Source: Pedobacter psychrodurus
GTDB lineage: Bacteria; Bacteroidota; Bacteroidia; Sphingobacteriales; Sphingobacteriaceae
NCBI RefSeq assembly: GCF_004331735.1
Contig: NZ_SJSO01000014.1
Location: 1 to 64,000, forward strand
Length of the DNA: 64,000 nt
Direction: 5' to 3'
Part shown: in pieces, positions 19,301 to 27,494 of the stretch
How positions within the stretch are numbered: position 1 is the stretch's first letter
Layout of the letters: each line of letters opens with the position of its first letter
Made by a program: the position numbers and the translations under genes
Notes under the pieces: model-generated
Seen by the model: only the letters and a program-made list of their open reading frames with translations
Databases searched by the model: none
What the model was told of the DNA's origin: nothing

Positions 19301-20424
19301 ATTACGAAGCCAATGTGTACATCTACTTCCGCGTAATTGATAGTGGAATTGGGATTTCCAAAGACTCTATCCAGCATTTATTTGAGCGTTATTACCGGAT
19401 TACTGAGACGCATTTGGGTTCGGGAGTGGGTTTGGCTTTCGTAAAAAGTTTAACCTTACTGCACAAAGGCTTGATTCAGGTATCTAGCGAGCGCAACGAA
19501 GGAACAGAAATTATTATCGGTATACCAAGCAGTAAAACAGATTATACCTTAAACGAACAATTTAGCCAAAACAACGAACCTGGTGGAACCCGATTGGAAA
19601 GTATTAGTTACAAGTCAGAAACTGAAGTACCTTGGCCCGGCAGCGAACTTACCCCTGCAGATACCACTACAAGTATTCTTCTGGTAGATGATAACGAAGA
19701 ATTAAGAAACTTTTTAAAAGATACTTTAAGTCCGTTTTACACCATTACCGAAGCTGCTGATGGCCATTCAGGGCTTGAACAGGCACGAAAAGATCTGCCT
19801 GACTTAATTATAAGCGATGTTATGATGCCTGGCATGGACGGAACCGAATTCTGTAAGCATATCAAAGAAGATATAGAAACCAGCCATATTCCATTTTTAA
19901 TGCTTACGGCCAAAAACAGTATCGAGGCTGAGATAGAAGGTGCCGAATCGGGTGCTGATCTGTATTTCACCAAACCCATCAACACTAATTTACTACTGCT
20001 CACCATCAAAAACATTTTTGAGCAAAGACAGAAACTGAAAGATCATTATTTAAAAAACAAAGATACCGAGCCAAGAGCACTTGCCCATTCGGAAAGGGAT
20101 AAAGCCTTCATCACCAAATTACTGTCGATTATCGATGCCGAAATGATCAACCCCGAAATGGATATCGATTACCTTTGCAAAGAAATCGGCATGAGCAGAA
20201 CCAAACTTTACCAGAAGATGAAATCAATAACAGGTCAATCCATTGGAGAATTTGTTAGGTCGGCAAGACTCAGAAAAGCAATTGAGATCATGAAAACCGA
20301 AGATGTACTGATGACAGAAGTGATGTACCGGATCGGCATTCAAACGCAATCGTATTTTACAAAAGCCTTTAAGAAAGAATTCGGGGTTACGCCTACAGGT
20401 TACCTACAGAATTTAAAAAAATAA
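16339..20424 (+). CDS. Hybrid two-component system regulator (HTCS) of the galactan locus
   Basis: A 1361-residue fusion of sensor kinase and response regulator. A signal peptide (to VGAQ) leads to two periplasmic beta-propellers built from about 14 Reg_prop repeats of the form WIGTxxGGLN (about 30-660), a Y_Y_Y domain (about 690-780) and one membrane helix (about 786-807, WWFRLIVIATTLYLTYLALS). The cytoplasmic part holds HisKA with H837 in NISHEFRTPL, HATPase_c (ILNLINNSIKYT, DSGIGIS from D1001, GSGVGLAF), a receiver with phospho-acceptor D1160 in SDVMMPGMDG, and a C-terminal AraC HTH (about 1255-1361, GVTPTGYLQ). Such proteins bind an oligosaccharide in the periplasm and activate the adjacent SusC operon. 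It is divergent from susC, with the repeat cluster between. Confidence 0.95.
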   Translation: MNTLTRTIFLLLFIFSIGNVGAQNLKFKHVSVEDGLSNSTIECIFQDHRGFIWFGTRDGLNKYDGSQITVFKHDKNANSISDNFIRCIFEDQSHNLWVGTSDGLNRFNAEKNNFVTYRSKDKKNQTNNIITSVKETNKGIWIGTYGGGLNLLDKTTNSFSRYPYRSDQVKTDRKNYINDLYCDATGNIWMATDAGIHILNLKSGNATTVKTLENETFRVIKKDANGTFWFGTEENGLIRFNPVDNNIKTYQHQEKNKNSIGSNLIRAIVFDQQKNVWIGGINGGLNHFDPETETFTHYQNEPGNAFSLSQRTVSALFIDQQENLWIGTHRGGINLYSPQAEKFKLVRQEPNKNSLSYNDVRAFHEDKTGNIYIGTDGGGLDIYNKTSKTFIHHRYNPFNQNSIGADAILDITEIKSGLLLVGTWAGGLNIMHSNGSFTRFNHNNANPTSISSDYVQKSFEDSKGNIWIGTYYGGLNLFDAQSKQFKRITEGKNGSKLTGNNIVSINEDQYQNLWIGTDDGGLNCYNLNTQVFTHYFMGGGKRPDLRVIFIDNKGNLWIGQAGLYRFNRSKLKFELYTDKAGLSTEFIKGITEDDKGNFWISTAKGLTKFNPKDYNFKKYNTGDGLQGLEFETNAYLKAQNGEMFFGGVNGFNSFFPDDIQTNKFIPPVYLTEFQIFNQKILPNTKGSALENDISYTKELKLDYDQATISFRFASLNYIANENNNYAYKLEGEDKDWINVGNVKQAFYTNLDPGTYTFRVRASNNDNVWNNTGTALKIIISPPFWATWWFRLIVIATTLYLTYLALSFKRRLEIRKIEEEKREEIHQTQLQFFTNISHEFRTPLSLILGPIERLLKEDTQESFQSYYNTIHRNANRLLRLINELMDFRKTASGALKLNVVNGNLNLFIDEVAEEFSEMAAEKEISFTVEKENLPPDIWFDRQVIEKIILNLINNSIKYTKSGGTLKLQVFTDLNDHKPAFENKLVIKSDYEANVYIYFRVIDSGIGISKDSIQHLFERYYRITETHLGSGVGLAFVKSLTLLHKGLIQVSSERNEGTEIIIGIPSSKTDYTLNEQFSQNNEPGGTRLESISYKSETEVPWPGSELTPADTTTSILLVDDNEELRNFLKDTLSPFYTITEAADGHSGLEQARKDLPDLIISDVMMPGMDGTEFCKHIKEDIETSHIPFLMLTAKNSIEAEIEGAESGADLYFTKPINTNLLLLTIKNIFEQRQKLKDHYLKNKDTEPRALAHSERDKAFITKLLSIIDAEMINPEMDIDYLCKEIGMSRTKLYQKMKSITGQSIGEFVRSARLRKAIEIMKTEDVLMTEVMYRIGIQTQSYFTKAFKKEFGVTPTGYLQNLKK

Positions 20425-20440
20425 GGAAGAATATAAAAGT

Positions 20441-20472
20441 AAAAAAGCCCTTCAATCCTGAGAGGGCTTTTT
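20441..20472 (+). terminator. Terminator after the HTCS gene
   Basis: AAAGCCCT and AGGGCTTT form the stem, followed by a T run, 17 bases after the HTCS stop codon. Confidence 0.75.
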
Positions 20473-20625
20473 CATAGTCGTCTATCCCTATAAGTAGGAA
20501 GCTCAAAACTAAATAATGTGTTTAATATTTTTAGGGGTTGAATAAACTGAACAGAAAAATTTTTTATCTTAATTCATTCTTTATTTTTTCCTCTTTACGT
20601 GCTTTTAAAGGGCTATAATAAACTA

Positions 20626-21516
20626 TTATTCCACTCCCCTTGCATTCATCGGAATAACATACAATGATTTTGAAGCCGTAATAAACAACATATTTTTATC
20701 TTTTCCACCAAAACAAATGTTGCCACACCACTCCTCGGGTATATCAATATGGCTAATTTTTTCGCCCGTAGGTTTGTAAATGTTCACTCCTTTTCCGGTT
20801 ACGTAAATATTTCCCTTGTTATCTAAAGTCATCCCGTCTGAATGCTGGTTCAGGATAAGCTGTTTGTCTGTTAATTTCGCATTGGCACCTATACTATAAC
20901 GATAAGTTTTATTGGCACCCATATCGGCCACATACAAAAATTTACCATCTGGAGTCCCCACAATACCGTTAGGTTTAATCACATCATCAGCAACCACGAT
21001 AGCTTCTTTTTTCCCTTTTGGAATATAATACACCTTTTGACCTTGAATCTCAGGCGATTTTCTAGCCCAGTAATCGCGCTGATAGTAAGGATCAGTAAAA
21101 TAAATGCCTCCTTTAGCATCCAACCAGAGATCATTTGGTCCGTTTACCTTTTTGCCTTCATAATCGCTGAAGAGTACTTTTATCTTTTTGTTTTTATTGA
21201 TAGACCAGATTTGGTTATTCTCATCGGCACACACAATTAAGTTCCCTTTCTTATCAAAATAAGTTCCATTTGCCCTACCCGATTTATCCATATATAAGCT
21301 CAATTTGCCGTTAATATCGTACTTCCAGATCTTATCGTTTGGTTGATCGGTAAAAAAAACATTCCCTTGTTTATCAACCGAAGCACCTTCCGTAAACTTA
21401 AATTGTGCAGAAATCACCTTTAAACTGTCCTGAACAAAAAGATTATCGCCTGTATTTTGTGCAAAAGAAGCGATGCCTAAGACAGAACACGCTAAAAAGA
21501 AGTAGTATTTTTTCAT
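20626..21516 (-). CDS. SMP-30/gluconolactonase-like exported protein
   Basis: A 296-residue six-bladed beta-propeller of the SMP-30/Gluconolactonase/LRE family with a signal peptide (ending SFAQ). Typical metal-site regions are visible: FTEGASVD (Glu), GPNDLWLDAKGGIYFTDPYY (Asn), KPNGIVGTPDGKFLYVADM (Asn) and SDGMTLDNKGNIYVTG (Asp). The family hydrolyses sugar lactones using a divalent metal, so a periplasmic aldonolactonase is likely. It lies beyond the HTCS terminator and converges with it, so it may be outside the galactan regulon. The substrate is not predictable. Confidence 0.85.
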   Translation of the reverse strand: MKKYYFFLACSVLGIASFAQNTGDNLFVQDSLKVISAQFKFTEGASVDKQGNVFFTDQPNDKIWKYDINGKLSLYMDKSGRANGTYFDKKGNLIVCADENNQIWSINKNKKIKVLFSDYEGKKVNGPNDLWLDAKGGIYFTDPYYQRDYWARKSPEIQGQKVYYIPKGKKEAIVVADDVIKPNGIVGTPDGKFLYVADMGANKTYRYSIGANAKLTDKQLILNQHSDGMTLDNKGNIYVTGKGVNIYKPTGEKISHIDIPEEWCGNICFGGKDKNMLFITASKSLYVIPMNARGVE

Positions 21517-21537
21517 TTGTATTTTTTAATAATGTTA

Positions 21538-21636
21538 GTCGGGATTTGTAATCCCGACTATTTGAACTAAAGATTTCTAATCTTTTAATTGGATTGCAAA
21601 TCCACAACTCATACAGTCGAGATTACAAATCTCGAC
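21538..21636. repeat. Pair of inverted GTCGGGAT/GTCGAGAT hairpins
   Basis: GTCGGGAT-TTGTA-ATCCCGAC (21538-21558) and, inverted, GTCGAGAT-TACAA-ATCTCGAC (21616-21636). The stems differ at position 5 (G-C against A-T) with both partners changed together. It lies between the SMP-30 gene and the ABC exporter genes. Confidence 0.65.
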
Positions 21637-21658
21637 CAACCCAAGGTTTATAAAGATA

Positions 21659-23419
21659 TTAACTTACCCGCTTGCCTTTTAGTAACATATTTAGTGCATC
21701 GTTAAGCGTTCCAGCTTTTTGCACTTCGCCTTCATTTACAAAATAAATTTCATCGGCGTTTTCAATAGTATTTAAACGGTGGGCAATAATAACCAGCGTA
21801 GTTTCTTTTGATAGTTTATTTAAAATACTTCCCAAAAGCTGTTCGGTTATGGTATCGATGTTGGCCGTGGCTTCATCAAGGATCAATAGTTCAGGATTTC
21901 TTAACACCGCACGCATAAAGGCAATCAGCTGTTTCTGCCCCAAACTTATACTGTCTGCCCCTGAAGTAATCTGCGTATTTAATCCCTCATCAAATATGGC
22001 TAAAAGTGCGTTTAGGTTAGCTTCTTCGATTATCTTCTCTAGTTCTGCATCACTTACCTCTTTATACTGACTATTGCCATACAAAATATTCTCTTTTACA
22101 GTTCCTGTAAATAAAAATGGTTCCTGTAAAATGAAACCGATTTTCTGTGTTCTTTCCTCAGCAGAAAATGAACGGATATCTTTACCATTTAACAAAACCA
22201 TTCCTTTTGTGGCATCGTACAGACGGGAGATTAAAGAAGCCGTTGTGGTTTTTCCACCTCCAGTTGGACCAATTAAGGCATAAGTTTTTCCTTTTTCGAA
22301 CCTTAAATTGATATTATGGAGGATTTCTTTATCATCATCATAAGAGAAGTGCACGTTTTTAAACTCCAGCAAAGCATCAGATGTGATGTTGTCATTTACT
22401 TCCAGTTGTTTTAAATTGCTCTCCAAGGTTAAAATTTGCGATATCCTGTCCCAACTGGCCATAGCTACCTGAAAACTTGTCCAAAGGGCGGCTAACTGCC
22501 TTAAAGGATTATAAAAATTGGTTGTATAAGCAATATAACTTACCAATAAGCCCAAAGTAAAGTTGCCAACAGAAATCAGATAAATACCGAACAGTAAGGT
22601 AATGAGCTGTGCTATACTCGATAGCAAACCATAAACAGGCACGAAAATATTATTGGCTAAACCAGCGCTGATTGCCGTTTTATAGTTTTCGGCATTGGCT
22701 TCATTAAAACGTTTCCTAAAATAATCCCTACGGTTAAATGCAATAATCACTTTAAAGTTATTCAGGCTTTCCTGTATTTCGGCACTCATTCCACCAACAC
22801 TTTTTAAATTTTTAGCATTTTTCCCTTTTACCCAAGGCGATAAGGCCACGGTAAAAAGAACGATAATCACCGCCGGCGAAAGTGTTGCAGCACCCAGTTC
22901 TAAATTAATCGAAAGCAGAAAAATACCTGCACCAATCATCGTTACAATACTGCCAATAAACTGCATTAACGACTGCGAAAAAAACTGGTTCAGCTTATCG
23001 GTATCGTTATTCACCCTCGAAATTAGATCACCAGCTTTATTCTGGTTAAAAAATGAAACTGGTAACTCCTGCAGTTTATTAAAAATGGCATTCCTTAAAG
23101 TGTATAACATTCTTTGCCCTACTCCGCCCATTAATCTCGTTTGGGTATAACCGGTAACCATGGCAATCATGTACATCACTAACAGTATACCACCAAAAAT
23201 AAGCACACCATGGAATTGTTTAGTGCGGATATAGGTATCAACTGTGTAACCCACTAATAATGGTCCCAAAAGCAATAAGCCCGAATTTACCAAAATGGCA
23301 ATTAGTGCCAGCCAAAGGTTTTTACGCTCGGCCGAGATCAATTTAAGCAGGCTTTTCAGCGCCTTATAAGTCGATTGCTTCTCCTGCTTAGTGTTAAGCT
23401 GGTTAAGATTGTAGTTCAT
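21659..23419 (-). CDS. ABC exporter half-transporter, subunit with degenerate signature motif
   Basis: A 586-residue ABC exporter half with six membrane helices then an ATPase domain. Walker A is GPTGGGKTT, Walker B LLILDEATANID keeps the catalytic Glu, and the switch His is present (IIAHRL). The signature is SLGQKQ rather than LSGGQ. The start MNYNLNQLN at 23419 is preferred over the open extension to 23458; it overlaps the upstream partner gene by 17 bases, implying translational coupling. Together the two encode a heterodimeric exporter of the TM287/288 or BmrCD type, usually annotated as multidrug or lipid exporters. The cargo is unknown. Confidence 0.9.
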   Translation of the reverse strand: MNYNLNQLNTKQEKQSTYKALKSLLKLISAERKNLWLALIAILVNSGLLLLGPLLVGYTVDTYIRTKQFHGVLIFGGILLVMYMIAMVTGYTQTRLMGGVGQRMLYTLRNAIFNKLQELPVSFFNQNKAGDLISRVNNDTDKLNQFFSQSLMQFIGSIVTMIGAGIFLLSINLELGAATLSPAVIIVLFTVALSPWVKGKNAKNLKSVGGMSAEIQESLNNFKVIIAFNRRDYFRKRFNEANAENYKTAISAGLANNIFVPVYGLLSSIAQLITLLFGIYLISVGNFTLGLLVSYIAYTTNFYNPLRQLAALWTSFQVAMASWDRISQILTLESNLKQLEVNDNITSDALLEFKNVHFSYDDDKEILHNINLRFEKGKTYALIGPTGGGKTTTASLISRLYDATKGMVLLNGKDIRSFSAEERTQKIGFILQEPFLFTGTVKENILYGNSQYKEVSDAELEKIIEEANLNALLAIFDEGLNTQITSGADSISLGQKQLIAFMRAVLRNPELLILDEATANIDTITEQLLGSILNKLSKETTLVIIAHRLNTIENADEIYFVNEGEVQKAGTLNDALNMLLKGKRVS

Positions 23420-25139
23420 AATTACTGGTGCTCTGTTGTGAATTGTAAATCTGAACATATTCAGGACTGCTTTTCAATAATTCCTGATGGGTTCCTTCTG
23501 CAATGATTTCGCCCTGCATCAGCAAGATCACTTTGTCGTAATGTTCAACAGAAGCTATTTTTTGGGTAATGGAAAGTAAAGTTAAACCAGAATAATTTTG
23601 TTGGATATTCTCCAAAATCCTTTTCTCCGTATTGGTATCAACACGGGCCGTAAAATCATCGAGCAATAAGATCTTCGGATTCACAGCTAGAGCTCTAGCC
23701 AGCATAATCCGTTGTTTTTGTCCGCCAGAAAGGCTGTTACCACGTTCGGAAACAATGGTGTTCAATTTATCTGGCAAAGCATCTACAAAATCTTTAAGTT
23801 CGGCTGTAGCAATGGCTTTGGCCAGCGATTCGTCTGTAACGGTATCGCTAAAGGCAATATTTTCCCTAATGCTCATATTGAACATGATGCTATCCTGAAA
23901 TACAAAGCCTACCTGTTGATGGAAATTCTCCTGGTTGTACTTCTTAATTTCTTCGTTGTCGAACAGCACCGCACCAGAATCTGCTTCAATAAGGCCTGTT
24001 AAAATATAAAGCAATTGTGTTTTACCCGCAGCTGTAGGGCCGATAATTGCTGTTTTTGAACCTGCTTTAGCAGAAAATGAAACCGATTTCAAAATTGGTT
24101 TCTGACCAAAACTCAAGGTAATATCTTTCGCTTCTACATCTCCCCTCAATGGTGTAGTCAGTGTACCTGGATGTTTGATCTCAGCAGCATTTAACACACT
24201 TTCTATCCTTTGGTAAGACGCTGTAGCCTGTGCAATTACATTGCTCATAAAACCGATCACCAAAATTGGAAATATAATGAGTGTGAGGTAACTACTAAAA
24301 GCGGTAAATTCGCCCAAGGTCATTGAATTGGTAATTACAAAGTGACCACCCAGCACCAAAATGCACAACCCAGATAAATTGGCTGTAAAAACAATAACCG
24401 GAATCAAGGCTGCAAACATTCGGAGGATAGCTATCCCTAAATCTCTGGCTTTGGCATTTGCATCTAAAAATTTATTGTATTCTAATACTTGTGAATTAAT
24501 TACACGGATTAAAGCTGAACCCAAAATGCTTTCACTGATGACCTTGTTCAGCCAGTCGATAACTTCCCTGCTCTTTTTGAACAGCACTTTTACCTTGCTT
24601 AACACATAGAAAAATGCACCGCCAATAATCGGCACAATCGCAATTACACAAAGTGCCAGTTTCCAGTTAATCATCAGGAGCAGAATACTTGCCCCAACAA
24701 TTAAAAATATAGATGAACAGATAGAAACGATAGCCTGCGAAACAAACATTTTGATCGAATCGGCATCGGCTGTAAGGTTGGTTAACAATTTTGAGGGGTT
24801 AGCCTGAATAATGTAGGCATGGCTCTGTCGCGAAATCTGATCAGATAATCTTGTTCTTAAATCTCTTGCCACACGTTCGGAAGCATAGGTTTGTACAATA
24901 CTTTGTAGATAGGTAAAGATAAAAACCAGTACAATGGCCAACGAAAACTGAAACAATATGGATTGAAGATTGAAGGTTTTGTTGGTATAAGAGTCGATAC
25001 CATTTGCAATAATCTTTGGTAAGAGTAAGTTAATACCGTTACTGAGCAACGCAAACAGGATCAGCATAAAAATTAAGCCCCTATAGTTCCCAAGTAAACT
25101 GAAAATACTTGGCTTTTTGGCTTCTTTGGTTTTTTCCAT
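23403..25139 (-). CDS. ABC exporter half-transporter, subunit with non-catalytic ATP site
   Basis: A 578-residue ABC exporter half. Walker A GPTAAGKT (367-374), an intact signature LSGGQKQR (470-477), and Walker B LLLDD with Asp495 in place of the catalytic Glu; the switch His is replaced by Gln526 (SITQKI). These losses put the degenerate ATP site on this subunit's Walker motifs. The partner supplies the degenerate signature SLGQKQ to the same composite site, so the two genes match a classic asymmetric heterodimer. Six transmembrane helices fill residues about 20-310. It is the first gene of a two-gene operon. Confidence 0.9.
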   Translation of the reverse strand: MEKTKEAKKPSIFSLLGNYRGLIFMLILFALLSNGINLLLPKIIANGIDSYTNKTFNLQSILFQFSLAIVLVFIFTYLQSIVQTYASERVARDLRTRLSDQISRQSHAYIIQANPSKLLTNLTADADSIKMFVSQAIVSICSSIFLIVGASILLLMINWKLALCVIAIVPIIGGAFFYVLSKVKVLFKKSREVIDWLNKVISESILGSALIRVINSQVLEYNKFLDANAKARDLGIAILRMFAALIPVIVFTANLSGLCILVLGGHFVITNSMTLGEFTAFSSYLTLIIFPILVIGFMSNVIAQATASYQRIESVLNAAEIKHPGTLTTPLRGDVEAKDITLSFGQKPILKSVSFSAKAGSKTAIIGPTAAGKTQLLYILTGLIEADSGAVLFDNEEIKKYNQENFHQQVGFVFQDSIMFNMSIRENIAFSDTVTDESLAKAIATAELKDFVDALPDKLNTIVSERGNSLSGGQKQRIMLARALAVNPKILLLDDFTARVDTNTEKRILENIQQNYSGLTLLSITQKIASVEHYDKVILLMQGEIIAEGTHQELLKSSPEYVQIYNSQQSTSNYELQS

Positions 25140-25208
25140 GTCAATGAAGATACCTTAAATTGTAGGTTCCAAATTTAGCCCAAAGAAATGATTAAATGAG
25201 TGAATTAT

Positions 25209-25274
25209 GAATGATAGAATGTAATTTTTATTTAAAGGAATCCACCATTCAATAAATCAATCATTCTATCATTC
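25209..25274. repeat. Long-range 13-bp inverted repeat
   Basis: GAATGATAGAATG (25209-25221) and CATTCTATCATTC (25262-25274) are perfect inverted copies 40 bases apart, in the gap between the scramblase-like gene and the ABC operon. It has no T run, so it is not a standard terminator. Confidence 0.5.
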
Positions 25275-25305
25275 AATAATTCTGTCAATCTCTCATTAAT
25301 CTAAT

Positions 25306-25908
25306 TTACTTACTTTCCTTCAAAACCATATCGATGGTAATGGCAGTAGCCACAATCGCAACTTTTTGATTGCTTTCTGCATAACTGGGGTCGATAGAAA
25401 CGTTGTATTTATCGGCTGTTGTAAAAACTTCTTTCAAAGCACCAGCCCATTTTTTGCTTATTTTGCCCATTTCGGCACCTGCATTATTGGTTATGCTAAA
25501 GTTCCAGGCTTTCCAATCGCCAGATATTTTTGCGATCTCCTCGCCCGATGTTGGACTTGAAATGGTAAAAGTTGGCTTAAAGAATTTAAATTTTTGTTTA
25601 ATAACACCCACTTCAACACCAAGCGGATCGGTAACGATAATTTTCGACATCCAGAATGTCCAGCCTCTTGTAATGGTAGCCTGCAACTGATCGTTAGTAT
25701 CGGTAATTTCTAATTTAAAAGGCATCATACGTTTGTCAACCAATAAAGTTAATGCCTTTTGCCAGCCAGAAATGCGTTGTTTAATAATCCCGATCTGAGC
25801 GCCCTGATCGTTGTAAACTTTGTACTCGTTCGCAAACTTTAAAAAGTTTACTTTCTCATCAATAAAATATTCGTCGCTTAAAAAAAATGGAGGAATCTGC
25901 TTGTTCAT
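25306..25908 (-). CDS. Phospholipid-scramblase/LURP-one-related (tubby-like) protein
   Basis: A 200-residue cytosolic protein with the repeated beta-strand pattern of the scramblase/LURP-one superfamily. Three similar segments follow one another: KVYNDQGAQIGIIKQRISGW, IIVTDPLGVEVGVIKQKFKF and FSITNNAGAEMGKISKKWAG, each with a G-x-[IV]-x-K turn. The family forms a 12-stranded barrel around a central helix, here probably the C-terminal KVAIVATAITIDMVL. Bacterial members have no settled function; scramblase activity should not be assumed. It lies upstream of the ABC exporter operon on the same strand, 166 bases away. Confidence 0.75.
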   Translation of the reverse strand: MNKQIPPFFLSDEYFIDEKVNFLKFANEYKVYNDQGAQIGIIKQRISGWQKALTLLVDKRMMPFKLEITDTNDQLQATITRGWTFWMSKIIVTDPLGVEVGVIKQKFKFFKPTFTISSPTSGEEIAKISGDWKAWNFSITNNAGAEMGKISKKWAGALKEVFTTADKYNVSIDPSYAESNQKVAIVATAITIDMVLKESK

Positions 25909-26264
25909 ATTGTAGATTTAATATTAGATAAGCTGCTAAATTATATATTTTTTTTCATTGCAGGTTCAAGTAACAGTGATAGATCGTTATTGATAGCTCC
26001 CAGTTTACGTCATTTCGAGCGGAGTGCAACGTAGTCGAGAAATCTAATTGTAATAGATCTCTCCACTCCGCGTTGCTCCGGTCGAGAGGACGACCGCTCT
26101 AGCCGAGTCAGTCAATGGTAACCTGGCTAAAAACAAATATTAGGTTAGTTTTTTCACCACAGATAAGCACAGATAAACACGGATATGAATATCTGTGCAC
26201 ATCCTTTTCATCTGTGGTTAAATTATCTCAAATGATTTAAAACCAATTTGCAACTAAACATTAT
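25909..26264. repeat. Gap with two repeat families
   Basis: 26009-26092 is a GTCATTTCGAGCGGAGTG...CACTCCGC...GTCGAGAGGAC unit, with AGAAATCT and AGATCTCT facing each other in the centre. 26158-26218 is a CCACAGAT...ATCTGTGG unit (CCACAGATAAGCACAGAT at one end, TTTTCATCTGTGG at the other). No gene is seen. Confidence 0.65.
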
Positions 26265-26272
26265 TACCTTTG
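26265..26272 (+). promoter_or_regulatory. -7 promoter element (TACCTTTG)
   Basis: TACCTTTG matches TAnnTTTG; a TTTG at 26247-26250 could be the -33 element, although the spacing is short. The predicted leader of the CvfB-like gene is about 35-40 bases. Confidence 0.45.
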
Positions 26273-26312
26273 CAGCAAAAGCCATTGGAGAAAATGGTTA
26301 AACCCAAAACAA

Positions 26313-27158
26313 ATGATTGAAATAGGAAAATACAACGAGTTAAGGATTTTAAGCAAAACAGAAGCTGGATTAAACTTAACCGACGGCGATAAACTAGTGG
26401 TGCTGCCTTACCAATATGTTCCGAATGGTGTAGAAATTGGCGATAACATTAAGGTTTTCGTATTTGTACAGAAAGATGGCCGTTTAACCGGAACCACCCA
26501 GAAAGCTTATGCCGAAGTAGGTGATTTCGCTTTTTTGAAAGTGGTTTCTGATGGTGATGATGGCGTGTTTATGGATCTCGGCATCGATAAAGATGTATAT
26601 GTGCCAGATAGAGAGCAAAAAAGGCCAATGCAAAAAGGCTATAAATATGTGGTTTACCTGTATTTAGACGAAAGTAACGACCGCTTATTGGCTTCTTCTA
26701 AACTATACGATTTTGTAGAAGAAGATGGCTTTGATTTTGAAGAAGGTGATGAAGTTAGCTTATTGATTACCGAAGAAACTGATCTTGGTTTCAACGCCAT
26801 TATCAACAACACTTATATTGGTTTGCTTTACAATAATGAGGTTTTCGATAATATCCAACCAGGTGAAATGCGTAAAGGCTGGATCAAGAAAATCCGTGTG
26901 GAAGGCAAGATCGATTTAACCCTCCAGCCAAGTGGTTATGGCCATATCCTCGATTCGAAAGAGATGATGTTAAGCGAATTGAAAAAGAGTGGCGGTGTTA
27001 TTGAACTGGGCGATAAAAGCTCTCCTGAGGAGATTTATCATCGTTTCCAGATCAGTAAAAGTGCCTTCAAAAAAACCATTGGCTCATTGTATAAAGAACG
27101 TTTAATCGTACTTTCTGATGATTCAATCAGACTGATTACAGACGATGAAGCTGAATAA
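26313..27158 (+). CDS. CvfB-family S1-like RNA-binding protein
   Basis: A 281-residue protein of the CvfB/YitL family: tandem S1-type OB folds followed by a winged helix. The first domain covers LTDGDKLVVLPYQYVPNGVEIGD; a second S1-like domain contains GDFAFLKVVSDGDDGVFMDLGIDKDVYVP; a third holds GFNAIINNTYIGLLYNNEV. The C-terminal winged helix is EEIYHRFQISKSAFKKTIGSLYKERLIVL. CvfB binds RNA and affects virulence-gene expression in Staphylococcus; a general RNA-related role is all that can be inferred here. It stands alone with its own promoter. Confidence 0.9.
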   Translation: MIEIGKYNELRILSKTEAGLNLTDGDKLVVLPYQYVPNGVEIGDNIKVFVFVQKDGRLTGTTQKAYAEVGDFAFLKVVSDGDDGVFMDLGIDKDVYVPDREQKRPMQKGYKYVVYLYLDESNDRLLASSKLYDFVEEDGFDFEEGDEVSLLITEETDLGFNAIINNTYIGLLYNNEVFDNIQPGEMRKGWIKKIRVEGKIDLTLQPSGYGHILDSKEMMLSELKKSGGVIELGDKSSPEEIYHRFQISKSAFKKTIGSLYKERLIVLSDDSIRLITDDEAE

Positions 27159-27494
27159 AAAGCATTGGCCACGGAGACACGGATTATCACGGAATACTGT
27201 TCTGTAATTTCAATGTCTCCGCGGCAAAAAATGATTATAGCGAAATAATCTTCTGTGCTTCCCCGCCTGAACGGCCGGGCAGGCGGGGCAAAAACTAATT
27301 CAAATTTTATTTATCGGTTGGTGTCACACCGACCGAAAGAAGCAGGCTCACCTCCAGATTGGATAAATTGGTAATGTTGGTCGGTGTGACACCGACCAAT
27401 AGGCAAAGGTCTCTCCTCCGAAGGAGTCTTGGGAACACTGCGATCGAGATGATGAAATATATTCCGTGACCTCCGTGCCTCCGTGGCAAAAAAA
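27159..27494. repeat. Gap with inverted GGTCGGTG hairpins and CCACGGAG-type repeats
   Basis: A hairpin GGTTGGTG-TCA-CACCGACC (27316-27334) and an inverted partner GGTCGGTG-TGA-CACCGACC (27379-27397) lie about 45 bp apart. They are flanked by GCCACGGAGACACGGA (about 27168) and the inverse CCGTGCCTCCGTGGC (27470-27485), so the gap is nested inverted repeats. A 60-codon open frame here reads through the repeats and is not credible. Confidence 0.65.

Noticed and set aside
27307-27489. 60-codon minus-strand gene
   Set aside because: Consists of translated repeat hairpins (VGVTPT occurs twice), so it is not a gene.
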